64,000 nucleotides of DNA from an uncultured Sphingomonadaceae bacterium (lineage in GTDB: Bacteria; Pseudomonadota; Alphaproteobacteria; Sphingomonadales; Sphingomonadaceae). Where the stretch lies: positions 186,001-250,000 of the forward strand of contig CAMYJW010000030.1 of NCBI GenBank assembly GCA_947258815.1, written 5' to 3'. Position numbers and translations under genes: made by a program. Within the stretch, counting starts at the first letter, position 1; the number at the start of each line of letters is the position of its first letter. The notes beneath the pieces were generated by a model. That model was not told the origin of the DNA. It saw only the letters and a program-made list of their open reading frames with translations, and searched no databases. Shown piece after piece: positions 36,784-44,411 of the stretch.

Positions 36784-37799
36784 CACCTGTTCTCCATCAC
36801 GCGGGCAAGCGCCTTGGCCAGCCGTCCGGGGCCGGGAAAATAGTCCCACTCGAAAGCGTGAGGATAGGGAGTGTCCCAGCCCGCGATCCGCTCTATCGGG
36901 CTCTTGAGTGCCCAGAAGCATCGTTCCTGCACCTGCGCGGCCAGCTCCCCGCCAAAGCCGCCGAAGCTGGACGCCTCGTGCAGGATCACGCAACGGCCTG
37001 TCTTCGATACCGAGGCGGTGATCGTCTCGATGTCGAGTGGAACGATCGAACGCAAGTCGATCAGTTCAGCATCAACACCGCTTTCTTCAATTCCCGCCTT
37101 CGCAACGTGGACCATCGTCCCGTATGCCAGCACGGTTGCATCCGCCCCCTCGCGCGCAATAGCGGCCTGACCCAGCGGAACGGTGAAATGGTGGTCAGGC
37201 ACCTGTGCCTCGGCAAACCCTTCCCAGGTCTTCAGCGGCTGCCCCTGAACACCGTTGAACGGTCCGTTGTACAGTCGCTTGGGTTCCAGGAAGATGACCG
37301 GGTCATCATCTTCTATCGCGCTGATCAGCAATCCCTTTGCATCGTAAGGCGTGGACGGGATCACCGTTTTCAGCCCGGTGATATGCGCGAAGATCGCTTC
37401 GGGGCTCTGGCTGTGGGTCTGTCCGCCGAAAATGCCCCCGCCATAGGGTGACCGCACCGTGATTGGCGCCCAGAACTCTCCGTTTGACCGATAGCGCAGC
37501 CTTGCGGCCTCGCTCACCAGTTGGTCGAATGCCGGTAGAATATAGTCGGCGAACTGGATTTCAGGAATGGGGCGAAGTCCGTTGGCGCCCATTCCTATCG
37601 CTGTTGCAATGATCCCGCCCTCGCTGATGGGGGTATCGAAACAGCGCTTTATTCCGTGCTTTTGCTGCAGCCCGTCTGTCACGCGAAATACACCGCCGAA
37701 ATAACCAACATCTTCCCCGAAGATAAGAGTCGCCGGATCGTCGGCCAGTTTGACGTCCAACGCCGAATTGATTGCCTGAATCATGTTCATGACAGCCAC
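36783..37799 (-). CDS. bkdA2: Branched-chain 2-oxo acid dehydrogenase E1 beta subunit
   Basis: A 338-residue transketolase-like E1 beta chain with GEDVGYFGGVFRVTDGL (about residue 28), FADYILPAFDQL, RSPYGGGIFGGQTHSQSPEA and SIVPLDIETI blocks, all typical of branched-chain enzymes. It completes the thiamine diphosphate site with the alpha subunit. The GTG at 37799 follows GGGAG by 8 nt; an ATG 9 bp later is an alternative. It starts 3 bp after the E1 alpha stop and overlaps the E2 start. Confidence 0.93.
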   Translation of the reverse strand: MAVMNMIQAINSALDVKLADDPATLIFGEDVGYFGGVFRVTDGLQQKHGIKRCFDTPISEGGIIATAIGMGANGLRPIPEIQFADYILPAFDQLVSEAARLRYRSNGEFWAPITVRSPYGGGIFGGQTHSQSPEAIFAHITGLKTVIPSTPYDAKGLLISAIEDDDPVIFLEPKRLYNGPFNGVQGQPLKTWEGFAEAQVPDHHFTVPLGQAAIAREGADATVLAYGTMVHVAKAGIEESGVDAELIDLRSIVPLDIETITASVSKTGRCVILHEASSFGGFGGELAAQVQERCFWALKSPIERIAGWDTPYPHAFEWDYFPGPGRLAKALARVMENR

Positions 37800-37802
37800 G
37801 GC

Positions 37803-39035
37803 TCAGACTCCCAGCTCGCGGCGCTGTTCGATCACGCGCCAGTCGGGTTCCTTGAACACGCCATCGAACATCTCGGCGACAGGCGGTTTCGATTGTCCAA
37901 GCGTGCCGACCGCCTCTGCCGCGCGCTGCGCGCTGCGCAGATCATCGGTCAGCTCCGCCACCATCTGGGTATGACGCTGTTCGGACCACTCCCCCAATTC
38001 AACGAGATGCGCCTTGAGGCGCTCCACCGGATCGCCCAGCGGCCAGTGCCCCGCCTCGTCCGCCGGCCGATAACGTGTGGGATCATCGCTGGTCGAATGT
38101 CCTGCGGCGCGATAGGTCAGAAACTCGATCAGAGTGGCGCCCTTTCCGGCGCGCGCGCGCTGCGCCGCCCACTCAATCGCCGCCCAGACTGCAAGGAAAT
38201 CGTTCCCGTCGACGCGCAGGCCCGGAATGCCATAGCCGATTGCCTTGCTGGCAAAAGTCGTACCCGCAGGCGTTGCGATGCCGGAAAAGGTAGAGATCGC
38301 CCACTGGTTGTTGTTGATCGCAAGGATCGCTGGTGCGCGATAAATCCCCGCAAATGTCAGTGCCTCGTGAAAATCGCCTTCGGCCGTGGTCCCCTCGCCG
38401 ATCATCCCAAGCGCGACGTGATCTTCACCGCGATAGGCCGAAGCCATTGCCCAGCCCACCGCATGTCCAAACCGGCTGCCGACATTTCCCGACAGCGAAT
38501 AAAAGCCATAATCGCGCGCCGAATAGAGGATCGGTAACTGGCGCCCCCGCAGCGGATCCTTCTCGTTTGAATATATCTGGTTGATCATCATCTCCAGCGG
38601 ATAGTCCCGCGCGATCAGCCAGCCCTGCATGCGATAGGTGGGAAAACACATGTCCCGCGCACCCAGCATCAGCGATGGAGCAACCCCGATTGCTTCTTCG
38701 CCGGTGGATTTCATGAAAAAGCTGGTTTTACCCTGCCGATGCGCGCGGAACATGCGGTCTTCGAACAGGCGAGTCCGGGCCATCGCGCGCAATCCCCGGC
38801 GCAGCATCTCAGCGTCAATACCAGGATCCCAGGCGCGCCCCGCCCCACCCAGCACCCGGACCAGACCATAGCCATAGTCCCTCAGCCCGGTTTCCGGCGC
38901 TTCAGGGCTCGGCCTATCGATCGCCGCGCCTTCATCGAAGCTGATATGGTCGAAACTGGCGTGCCCGCCCGGCCGCGCAACAGGCTCTGGAACATGCAGA
39001 TCGGTTGGCGATCCAGGCGCATCCCGTGCGGTCAT
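37803..39035 (-). CDS. bkdA1: Branched-chain 2-oxo acid dehydrogenase E1 alpha subunit
   Basis: A 410-residue E1 alpha chain that decarboxylates 2-oxoisocaproate and related acids with thiamine diphosphate. The ThDP motif runs from GEGTTAEGDFHEAL (GDG-like, about residue 200) to NNNQWAIS; the phosphorylation-loop-like region TYRAAGHSTSDDPTRYR (about 315) is also present. ATG at 39035, with GGGGAAGGCGAG upstream, is preferred to the longer frame starting at 39116. It is the first gene of the minus-strand operon; a 10-bp inverted repeat lies in its leader. Confidence 0.93.
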   Translation of the reverse strand: MTARDAPGSPTDLHVPEPVARPGGHASFDHISFDEGAAIDRPSPEAPETGLRDYGYGLVRVLGGAGRAWDPGIDAEMLRRGLRAMARTRLFEDRMFRAHRQGKTSFFMKSTGEEAIGVAPSLMLGARDMCFPTYRMQGWLIARDYPLEMMINQIYSNEKDPLRGRQLPILYSARDYGFYSLSGNVGSRFGHAVGWAMASAYRGEDHVALGMIGEGTTAEGDFHEALTFAGIYRAPAILAINNNQWAISTFSGIATPAGTTFASKAIGYGIPGLRVDGNDFLAVWAAIEWAAQRARAGKGATLIEFLTYRAAGHSTSDDPTRYRPADEAGHWPLGDPVERLKAHLVELGEWSEQRHTQMVAELTDDLRSAQRAAEAVGTLGQSKPPVAEMFDGVFKEPDWRVIEQRRELGV

Positions 39036-39050
39036 TTCTCGCCTTCCCCT

Positions 39051-39090
39051 CGCTCTTGTCTCTTCACCTGTCAGAATGACGACAAGAGCG
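39051..39090 (-). promoter_or_regulatory. Stem-loop in the leader of the leucine-degradation operon
   Basis: cgctcttgtc and gacaagagcg form a perfect 10-bp inverted repeat with a 20-nt spacer, ending 15 nt before the bkdA1 start codon and just upstream of its ribosome site. As RNA it would be a stable hairpin; as DNA it could be an operator. No T-run follows, so it is not an ordinary terminator. Confidence 0.45.
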
Positions 39091-39267
39091 CGGATGATCC
39101 ATATCGATCTTTCCACATGAGCAGCAGCAATTGAGATATTTATTTCATTAGATCACCAAAAACCGAAAACCTGTTTTAGAATCTTAAGATCAAGACGAAT
39201 TGATACGACTCAGGAAGACGGACCGCCCCCGCCTTCTCAAACGATCAGTTTATTCGATGGGAAAGGA

Positions 39268-39317
39268 TGGTAGCGGAGGAGGGACTTGAACCCCCGACAC
39301 GCGGATTATGATTCCGC
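39268..39317. repeat. Distal attachment-site copy (partial tRNA-Met 3' end)
   Basis: Fifty bases identical to 41210-41259, from the CCA end through the T-arm to the anticodon arm of tRNA-Met. The 5' half of the tRNA is missing here, so this copy is not a functional tRNA gene; it marks the far end of the integrated element. Confidence 0.93.
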
Positions 39318-39353
39318 GTCAAAACACCAGATTTTTCGCAATTTTTCGGACCT

Positions 39354-39377
39354 TGCTGCAATCATGCTGCATGGAAC
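39354..39377. repeat. Imperfect 24-bp end repeat, left copy
   Basis: Matches 41065-41088 at 20 of 24 positions, including the identical 13-mer catgctgcatgga. It begins 37 bp inside the distal attachment copy. Its position suggests an arm-type binding site for the integrase. Confidence 0.5.
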
Positions 39378-39413
39378 CAATTTCGGCATCTGCCAGCAGA
39401 GTTGAATCATATT

Positions 39414-40019
39414 TCAGTCGCCCGTTAACGGAAAGAAAATTCCCTTAATGCACTCGGGATTGCGAACGGCAATCTGCACATGGCTTTTTCGATGTAATCC
39501 GCTGCCTGGATATACTCGCCCACCCTCCACGAACATTCCACGCACTGTGTCGAAAGGTTCAATCAATGGATCAGTCTCGGAGAGGTCTTCGATGATCTGA
39601 TGCAAATGGCGAAACACCGCGCAGTCCAGGTAGCGTAAGACTCGATCCTTGTTCTTGACTCCTCGCGGACTGAGATTTTTCGGCATAGTGAGACCAGCCT
39701 TCTTTCGCACAGTCTTGAATGACGAATGCGCCGCTCGCAAAAGCTCAATGTCTTGTCGAGAAAGCAGATCCAGACATCGGCGAAGATCGATTACCGCGCC
39801 AATGACTGTCGGCTGTCGGTAATGCCCTTCTGCCCTCTTCCATTCAGCCCATTCTAAGGCTCGATTCGGGTCTGATTCCCAAAAATATGCTCCAGGCCCC
39901 AACCAATCGTAGTCTTTATCGCTTTGTAAGATGCTTGCCCCATTGGCCATAGCATCGTCTGCGACTGCCTTATCGCAGCCGTGATAACCCAGCACGAAGG
40001 ATGTTGCGAGGCGACTCAA
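39414..40019 (-). CDS. Predicted ADP-ribosyltransferase-fold toxin-like protein
   Basis: A 201-residue protein with no signal peptide. Motifs resemble the PARP/DUF3990-type ADP-ribosyltransferase fold: GYHGCD with H13 near the N terminus, DWLGPGAYFWESD with Y45 (like the G-x-G-x-Y-F of PARPs) followed by RALEWAEW, and the C-terminal strand HVQIAVRNPECIKG, where Q182 or E189 would take the place of the catalytic Glu. The assignment is inference from short motifs. The TTG start at 40019 overlaps the stop of the small upstream gene by 4 bp, a toxin-antitoxin type arrangement. It may modify a host target with NAD; a different NAD-linked role is possible. Confidence 0.65.
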   Translation of the reverse strand: MSRLATSFVLGYHGCDKAVADDAMANGASILQSDKDYDWLGPGAYFWESDPNRALEWAEWKRAEGHYRQPTVIGAVIDLRRCLDLLSRQDIELLRAAHSSFKTVRKKAGLTMPKNLSPRGVKNKDRVLRYLDCAVFRHLHQIIEDLSETDPLIEPFDTVRGMFVEGGRVYPGSGLHRKSHVQIAVRNPECIKGIFFPLTGD

Positions 40020-40195
40020 GCGACGGCTTTTGCATTCCTACCTTCGCCACCAAACTCGGCGCGCAGCTTACCTTTCTTGGTGTATATACCTTCTTTGATA
40101 AGGGCTTCACGAGCTGACTTTTTTGAAGCAACCGCACGCTTGGTTTCCTCGGCGATTGCATCGAGAATCTTCCTATTGCGTTGTGCGTGCGTCAT
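40016..40195 (-). CDS. Small basic antitoxin-like protein paired with the ART-like gene
   Basis: A 59-residue protein beginning MTHAQRNRKILDAIAEET and ending GRNAKAVA. The first 30 residues form a charged helix; the second part contains GIYTKKGKLRAEFGG, a G-I-x-T-K-x-G-K-L motif that I associate with small proteins found next to toxin-like genes (recollection, not checked). AGGAG lies 9 nt before the ATG. Its stop codon overlaps the TTG start of the downstream gene by 4 bp, so the two are translated together. Role as antitoxin is inferred from size, charge and order. Confidence 0.65.
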   Translation of the reverse strand: MTHAQRNRKILDAIAEETKRAVASKKSAREALIKEGIYTKKGKLRAEFGGEGRNAKAVA

Positions 40196-40396
40196 ATGGC
40201 TGCTCTCCTATCGCAAGTCATATCGCTATTCCGACTCCTGTTAATATCGTCAGAACAGGCACCAAATTTTTGCAGCATATTTTCATTCTGCGCAACCTCG
40301 TTGCGTTTGGATGCTGTAGAATCGGCAGCAACTGCAGGCTTACCGCGTTTCAAACCTGCGAAAAATTCACACCGGGGCAAAGCAAATTGGCATTGC

Positions 40397-40822
40397 CTAC
40401 CCAAACAGATCCCTGCTTGCCTCCAGCGCCAGCTCGCTATCCCGCTCCTGGTCCGCCAGAAGGTGCCCATAGGTATCAAGCGTAAGCTGGATGCTTTCGT
40501 GCCCCATCCAGACCTGCAGGCGCTTGAGGTCGATCCGCTGGGCAATCCAGCCGCTTGCAGCCGCGTGGCGCAATGTGTGAAACTCATACTTCGGCTTCAT
40601 GATCGGCTGGCGCTCTTCATCAACGAGCGACCTCCCTTGATCATCGACCGGCTTCACCATTAGGCCTGCCCTCTCCTGCAACGGGAAGAACATGCGCCGG
40701 AGCAGGTTGTTGTGGAACTGCGGCGTGCCTCGCTTGCTCGGAAATGCCAGGTCACGCCGTGAAGGAGGGCTGCGCAGCTTCCAGCGCTTCAGCTCTGAAA
40801 CGACTTCCGGCGGAATGGGTAT
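40397..40822 (-). pseudogene. Tyrosine integrase, C-terminal fragment
   Basis: The frame holds about 140 residues matching the catalytic half of a site-specific tyrosine recombinase. From the N-terminal side: IPIPPEVVSELKRWK, FPSKRGTPQFHNN, then FHTLRHAAASGWI with the H-x-L-R-H box, GHESIQLTLDTYGHLL with the second His and the catalytic Tyr. It ends normally, but the N-terminal core and arm-binding domains are absent and no good start codon is found, so the gene is truncated. An ATG at 40693 could make a short 98-residue piece. It probably drove insertion into the adjacent tRNA-Met. Confidence 0.85.
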
Positions 40823-41209
40823 GCACCTTGAGATGAATGCCAGACGAACAGCGCCGCCATAACCGCGATGAGCTCCAGCCCTGCAAGGGTGGATCGTGCC
40901 GCCATGCTATCAAGAACGGCCAAACCAGCGAAGAGTTGTGATCTAGCAGGGGGCGGATTTGCCAATTCCAAGCACACGCAAGACAGCAAGTTCTCGGTAG
41001 CCGTAAAAGGGCTGCGCTTTTTGAGTTTTCCGTGGCCGTAAGAAGGGGCACTACCCTGCCTCCATGTTGCACACATGCTGCATGGACCAGCCGACAATTG
41101 ATTGGACAGCGCGGAACATCGCAGGAATCCGTGCAACACGGATGCAGCACGGCCACTGACGTAGACCACGCTAGTTTTGAAAAACTATCAAATAAATCAA
41201 ACAGTAGGG
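40823..41209. other. Non-coding remainder of the element
   Basis: 387 bp between the integrase fragment and the tRNA gene. Three-frame reading finds no recognisable integrase N-terminal part nor any other gene. Near its right end are the second end repeat (41065-41088) and related words in inverted order (41131-41150). Confidence 0.5.
41065..41088. repeat. Imperfect 24-bp end repeat, right copy
   Basis: Partner of 39354-39377 (20 of 24 identical). It lies 121 bp from the tRNA-proximal attachment copy. The words TGTTGCA and TGCTGCAT recur in inverted form at 41131-41150, as expected of clustered integrase arm sites. Confidence 0.5.
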
Positions 41210-41286
41210 TGGTAGCGGAGGAGGGACTTGAACCCCCGACACGCGGATTATGATTCCGCTGCTCTAACCAGCTGAGCTACTCCGCC
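41210..41286 (-). tRNA. tRNA-Met (anticodon CAU)
   Basis: A complete 77-nt cloverleaf with encoded CCA. Acceptor GGCGGAG pairs with CTCCGC(T), the D-arm is GCTC-AGCTGGTTA-GAGC, the anticodon stem GCGGA/TCCGC encloses the loop ATCATAA with CAT at 34-36, and the T-loop is GTTCAAG. The acceptor and overall sequence match the alphaproteobacterial elongator tRNA-Met; a lysidine-modified tRNA-Ile is the alternative for CAU. The 3' part is the attachment site of the adjoining element, which has left the gene intact. Confidence 0.92.
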
Positions 41287-41330
41287 ATACCAGACCGGCA
41301 ACCTCAGGTCGCCGTGGTGCAGGCCGCGCT

Positions 41331-41358
41331 CTTTAAGGCTGGGTTCGGGCGCGGTCAA
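41331..41358 (-). promoter_or_regulatory. Likely promoter of tRNA-Met
   Basis: On the minus strand TTGACC (41358-41353) and TTAAAG (41336-41331) are separated by 16 bp, placing the start of transcription near 41324, about 38 bp before the tRNA 5' end. The rest of the gap 41287-41505 holds only this promoter and the hairpin behind the peroxiredoxin gene. Confidence 0.5.
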
Positions 41359-41456
41359 CCATTCAGATTGAATGCCTCGCGTGAACCCGTAATTGGTATG
41401 ATTGTAAAACGCACATGTGCGCTTCACGCGCCGATTTTGTGCCGCTCGAAAGTGCT

Positions 41457-41499
41457 GCGCTCCGGGCCATGGGAGGGGGAGCTTTCAGGCCCGGAGCGC
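41457..41499 (-). terminator. Hairpin downstream of peroxiredoxin
   Basis: A perfect 12-bp inverted repeat (gcgctccgggcc and ggcccggagcgc, 19-nt loop) lies 7 bp after the peroxiredoxin stop codon. It is very stable, but only a weak T-rich stretch follows on the minus strand, so it could be a terminator or a 3'-end stabilising stem. Confidence 0.5.
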
Positions 41500-41505
41500 G
41501 CTCGC

Positions 41506-42051
41506 TCACGCTGAGATGGCCAGCTTGGCCTTCAGCGCATCGAGCAGCTTTTCAGGCGAGGTTTCGCCATAGGGATCGTCGTCCTCACCGATATCGTTGA
41601 TACCCGGCTCTTCGAACCAGTCGGTGATCTTGTTATCCTCAACCACCATGGCGTAACGCCAGCTGCGATCGCCGAAGCCAAGGTGATCCTTCTTGATAAG
41701 CATCCCCATGCGGCGGGTAAAATCGCCGGAACCATCGGGCAGCAGTTTCACGTTCCTGAGGCCAAGATGCTGCCCCCACTGGTACATCACGAACGCATCG
41801 TTGACCGAGATGCAATACACATCGTCGACGCCAAGCGCCTTGAACTCATCATAGAGCCGGTCGAAATTCGGGCACTGTTCATTGCTGCAAGTCGGCGTGA
41901 ATGCGCCGGGAAGCGAGAATACGACAACTTTGCGCCCGGCAAATTCATCGCGCACGTTCATATCCTGCCAGCGGAACGGGTTGGGCCCGCCGATACTTTC
42001 ATCGCGAACGCGGGTCTTGAGTGTAACGTTGGGTATGGTGCGGCCGATCAT
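41506..42051 (-). CDS. Peroxiredoxin (Prx5-like, AhpC/TSA family)
   Basis: A 181-residue peroxiredoxin with the active-site block LPGAFTPTCS (peroxidatic Cys55) and a further Cys60 close by. The YCISVNDAFVMYQWGQ and WRYAMVVEDNKITDWFEE blocks fit the Prx5/PMP20 branch, which reduces hydrogen and organic peroxides using glutathione or thioredoxin. ATG at 42051 is chosen, with AAAGGA about 9 nt upstream; the in-frame extension to 42099 lacks homology. It stands alone between mltG and the tRNA gene. Confidence 0.9.
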   Translation of the reverse strand: MIGRTIPNVTLKTRVRDESIGGPNPFRWQDMNVRDEFAGRKVVVFSLPGAFTPTCSNEQCPNFDRLYDEFKALGVDDVYCISVNDAFVMYQWGQHLGLRNVKLLPDGSGDFTRRMGMLIKKDHLGFGDRSWRYAMVVEDNKITDWFEEPGINDIGEDDDPYGETSPEKLLDALKAKLAISA

Positions 42052-42134
42052 CGTCTGAAGTCCTTTTCCGGTTGCTGTATGAACACCAGATAGGCACACC
42101 GGACTTAACGTTCCAGTCGATTATTTATCTTTCT

Positions 42135-42155
42135 GTGATCGCATTTTCCGATCAC
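42135..42155. other. Small inverted repeat at the end of mltG
   Basis: gtgatcg, 7-nt loop, cgatcac: a perfect 7-bp palindrome overlapping the mltG stop codon. It could act as a weak terminator on the minus strand, although no T-run follows. Confidence 0.3.
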
Positions 42156-43126
42156 ATTTCACCGCGCTCCCGCCGGATGGAAAACCACTTTTCAACATTG
42201 CGGTTGTGTTGTTCCAGCGTCTCGGCAAACGCATGGCCGCCTGTGCCATCGGCAACCATATAGACCGCGCTGGTTTTTGCCGGATTGAGAACGGCAGCAA
42301 TCGATGCCTTTCCGGGATTGGTGATAGGGCCAATCGGGAGGCCAACTTTTGTATAAGTATTATAGCCGTTTACCGCCTGAATTTCAGACTGTCTGATACG
42401 TCTGCCAAGCGGTTTGCCCTTAGTGATCGGATAGATGATCGTCGGGTCCGCCTGAAGCAGCATGCCGCGTTTCACCCGGTTGGAATATAGCCCTGCAACC
42501 TTGCGACGCTCCGATGGTTTGCCCGTTTCCTTTTCGACTATGGATGCCAGCACCAGTGCTTCCTCTGGTGTGGAAACCGCAATATCCGCCCCGCGTTTGG
42601 CCCAGAGTTCGTTCAACGTCTTGCGCATCGCCGCCTGCATCCGGCGCAAAACCGCCTGACGCGGTTCGCCGCGCTCGAAATCATAGCTGTCCGGCAGGAC
42701 CGAGCCTTCTTGCGGCACCGTGACGTCACCTGTCAGAAACGGCTGCGCCATCAGCCGTTCATGCACCATGATAGAGGGCATGCCTTCGGGAATAGTGACC
42801 AGTCGCCGGATCACATCATCGCTTTGGATGATAGAGAGTATCCGTGAGGGGCTCGCGCCTGCGGGCAACCGAAACTCGCCCGCCTTGATCGGCGCGCCGC
42901 CGCCGAAAATACGGGCGCGCAGCGAAAACGATCTGGCGGAATCGATTGCGCCTTCTTTTTCCAGCTTGGCGGCAACGGCATTGAGGCTTGAGCCGCTGGG
43001 AACGATAAACGCCCGCTCCTTTTCAAGTGGCCCGGACCCGAACCAGCCACCAAGGAACGCGCCCACAGCGATCAGCAGCGCTGTTCCAGCCAGCGCGGCA
43101 AGCCAGCAACCGCGCTGCGAAATCAT
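42152..43126 (-). CDS. mltG: Endolytic murein transglycosylase MltG
   Basis: A 324-residue YceG-family protein. One N-terminal membrane helix (residues about 8-28) anchors it in the inner membrane; the periplasmic part has a LysM-like region (FIVPSGSSLNAVAAKLE) and the catalytic domain with ALVLASIVEKETG (about residue 205, catalytic Glu), SVFSNR-like GLYSNRVKRGMLLQADPTIIYP and the closing YNTYTKVGLPIGPITNPG. MltG cuts nascent glycan strands and sets their length. It follows fabF by 25 bp, the standard alphaproteobacterial order acpP-fabF-mltG. Confidence 0.95.
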   Translation of the reverse strand: MISQRGCWLAALAGTALLIAVGAFLGGWFGSGPLEKERAFIVPSGSSLNAVAAKLEKEGAIDSARSFSLRARIFGGGAPIKAGEFRLPAGASPSRILSIIQSDDVIRRLVTIPEGMPSIMVHERLMAQPFLTGDVTVPQEGSVLPDSYDFERGEPRQAVLRRMQAAMRKTLNELWAKRGADIAVSTPEEALVLASIVEKETGKPSERRKVAGLYSNRVKRGMLLQADPTIIYPITKGKPLGRRIRQSEIQAVNGYNTYTKVGLPIGPITNPGKASIAAVLNPAKTSAVYMVADGTGGHAFAETLEQHNRNVEKWFSIRRERGEM

Positions 43127-43151
43127 GTTCTTACCGCCATGTCCACGGATG

Positions 43152-44411
43152 TCAGTCGATCTTGCGCATCACAAGGCTGGCGTTCGTTCCGCCAAAACCA
43201 AAACTGTTGTTCAGCACGGCGTTAACGGCACGCTCACGCGCTTGCCTTGGCACAAGATCCACACCTTCGGTGCCCTCGTCCGGCGTATCGAGGTTCAGCG
43301 TGGGCGGAACGATCTGATCGCGAATCGCCAGGATGCAGAAAATCGATTCGACAGCACCCGCGCCCCCCAGAAGGTGACCGATTGCCGATTTCGTCGAACT
43401 CATCGAGACGGACCCGATGGCATCGCCAAACAGCCTGCGCACCGAATTCAGTTCAATCGTATCGGCCATCGTCGATGTGCCGTGCGCGTTGATGTAATCA
43501 ATATCCGCCGGCGTCATCCCGGCCTTTTTGAGAGCCATTTCCATCGAGCGATAGGCACCAGAACCCTCAGGATGCGGCGCTGTCACATGATGGGCATCGC
43601 CCGACAGACCATAACCGACCACTTCGGCATAGATTTTCGCGCCGCGTGCCTTGGCGTGTTCATATTCTTCAAGAACGACAACACCTGCACCCTCACCCAT
43701 AACGAAGCCGTCGCGATCCTTGTCATAAGGGCGGCTCGCTTCTTCGGGGCGATCATTGAACGTGCAATTGAGCGCGCGTGCCTGTGCAAATCCGGCAATG
43801 CCAATCGGGCAAATCGTTGCTTCCGCGCCGCCAGCCAGCATCACATCGGCATCATCATCGCGAATCATCCGCGCCGCATCGCCGATTGAATGCGCGCCGG
43901 TCGAACAGGCGGTAACCACCGCATGATTCGGCCCCATCAGCCCGTGCTTTATCGAAACCTGACCCGAAATGAGATTAATCAGCCGCCCATGCACAAAGTG
44001 CGGGCTCACCCGGCCCGGCCCTTTTTCGGCCAGAACCAGCGATTCGCTTTCAATCCCCGGAAGGCCGCCAATGCCGGACCCGATCGAGCAGCCGGCGCGC
44101 AGCCGTTCTTCCTCGCTCATGTCCGTCAGCCCGGCGTCTTCCAGCGCCTGCCCGGCTGCATCAATTCCATAAATGATGAACGGATCGACCTGCCGCTGGA
44201 TCTTGTGATCGACGCGCTTGCCCGGATCAAAGCCCCACGCGTGATCGGCAGGCTTCACTTCACATGCAATCCGGCATTTCTGATCGGACGCATCGAACCG
44301 CGTTATCGGCCCGGCCCCCGATCGTCCTGCGATCAGATTTGCCCAAGTGGTATCGACATCACCGCCCAGCGGCGTAACGAGCCCTAGTCCTGTTACGACA
44401 ACTCGACGCAT
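43152..44411 (-). CDS. fabF: 3-oxoacyl-[acyl-carrier-protein] synthase II
   Basis: A 419-residue condensing enzyme that elongates acyl-ACP with malonyl-ACP. The nucleophile is C169 in VTACSTGAHS, with the two catalytic histidines in INAHGTST (about 305) and SAIGHLLGGAGA (about 342). GGAGG lies before ATG 44411; the longer frame upstream has no homology. It follows acpP by 164 bp and is followed by mltG, so it belongs to the fatty-acid synthesis operon. Confidence 0.96.
   Translation of the reverse strand: MRRVVVTGLGLVTPLGGDVDTTWANLIAGRSGAGPITRFDASDQKCRIACEVKPADHAWGFDPGKRVDHKIQRQVDPFIIYGIDAAGQALEDAGLTDMSEEERLRAGCSIGSGIGGLPGIESESLVLAEKGPGRVSPHFVHGRLINLISGQVSIKHGLMGPNHAVVTACSTGAHSIGDAARMIRDDDADVMLAGGAEATICPIGIAGFAQARALNCTFNDRPEEASRPYDKDRDGFVMGEGAGVVVLEEYEHAKARGAKIYAEVVGYGLSGDAHHVTAPHPEGSGAYRSMEMALKKAGMTPADIDYINAHGTSTMADTIELNSVRRLFGDAIGSVSMSSTKSAIGHLLGGAGAVESIFCILAIRDQIVPPTLNLDTPDEGTEGVDLVPRQARERAVNAVLNNSFGFGGTNASLVMRKID

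Larger units (their letters stand above)
39268..41259. mobile_element. Decayed integrative element in tRNA-Met
   Basis: A segment of about 1.94 kb bounded by perfect 50-bp direct repeats, the right copy being the 3' part of an intact tRNA-Met gene. This is the arrangement left by tyrosine-integrase elements that insert at tRNA 3' ends and restore the gene. Inside are an integrase fragment (40397-40822), the intact two-gene toxin-antitoxin-like pair (39414-40195), and imperfect repeats near both ends. The interior is less GC-rich than its surroundings, supporting foreign origin. No other intact gene is visible, so the element has been trimmed and cannot move by itself. Confidence 0.85.

Noticed and set aside
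39268..39317. A second tRNA-Met gene
   Set aside because: Only the 3' half from the anticodon arm to CCA is present; the acceptor 5' strand and D-arm are missing, so it is an attachment-site copy.
39970..40161. 63-codon minus-strand frame across the junction of the two-gene module
   Set aside because: It is an alternative frame of the 59-residue antitoxin-like gene, which has the proper ribosome site and overlap.
40192..40587. 131-codon minus-strand frame overlapping the integrase fragment
   Set aside because: It is another reading frame of the integrase remnant; the true frame shows the tyrosine recombinase motifs, and this one shows none.
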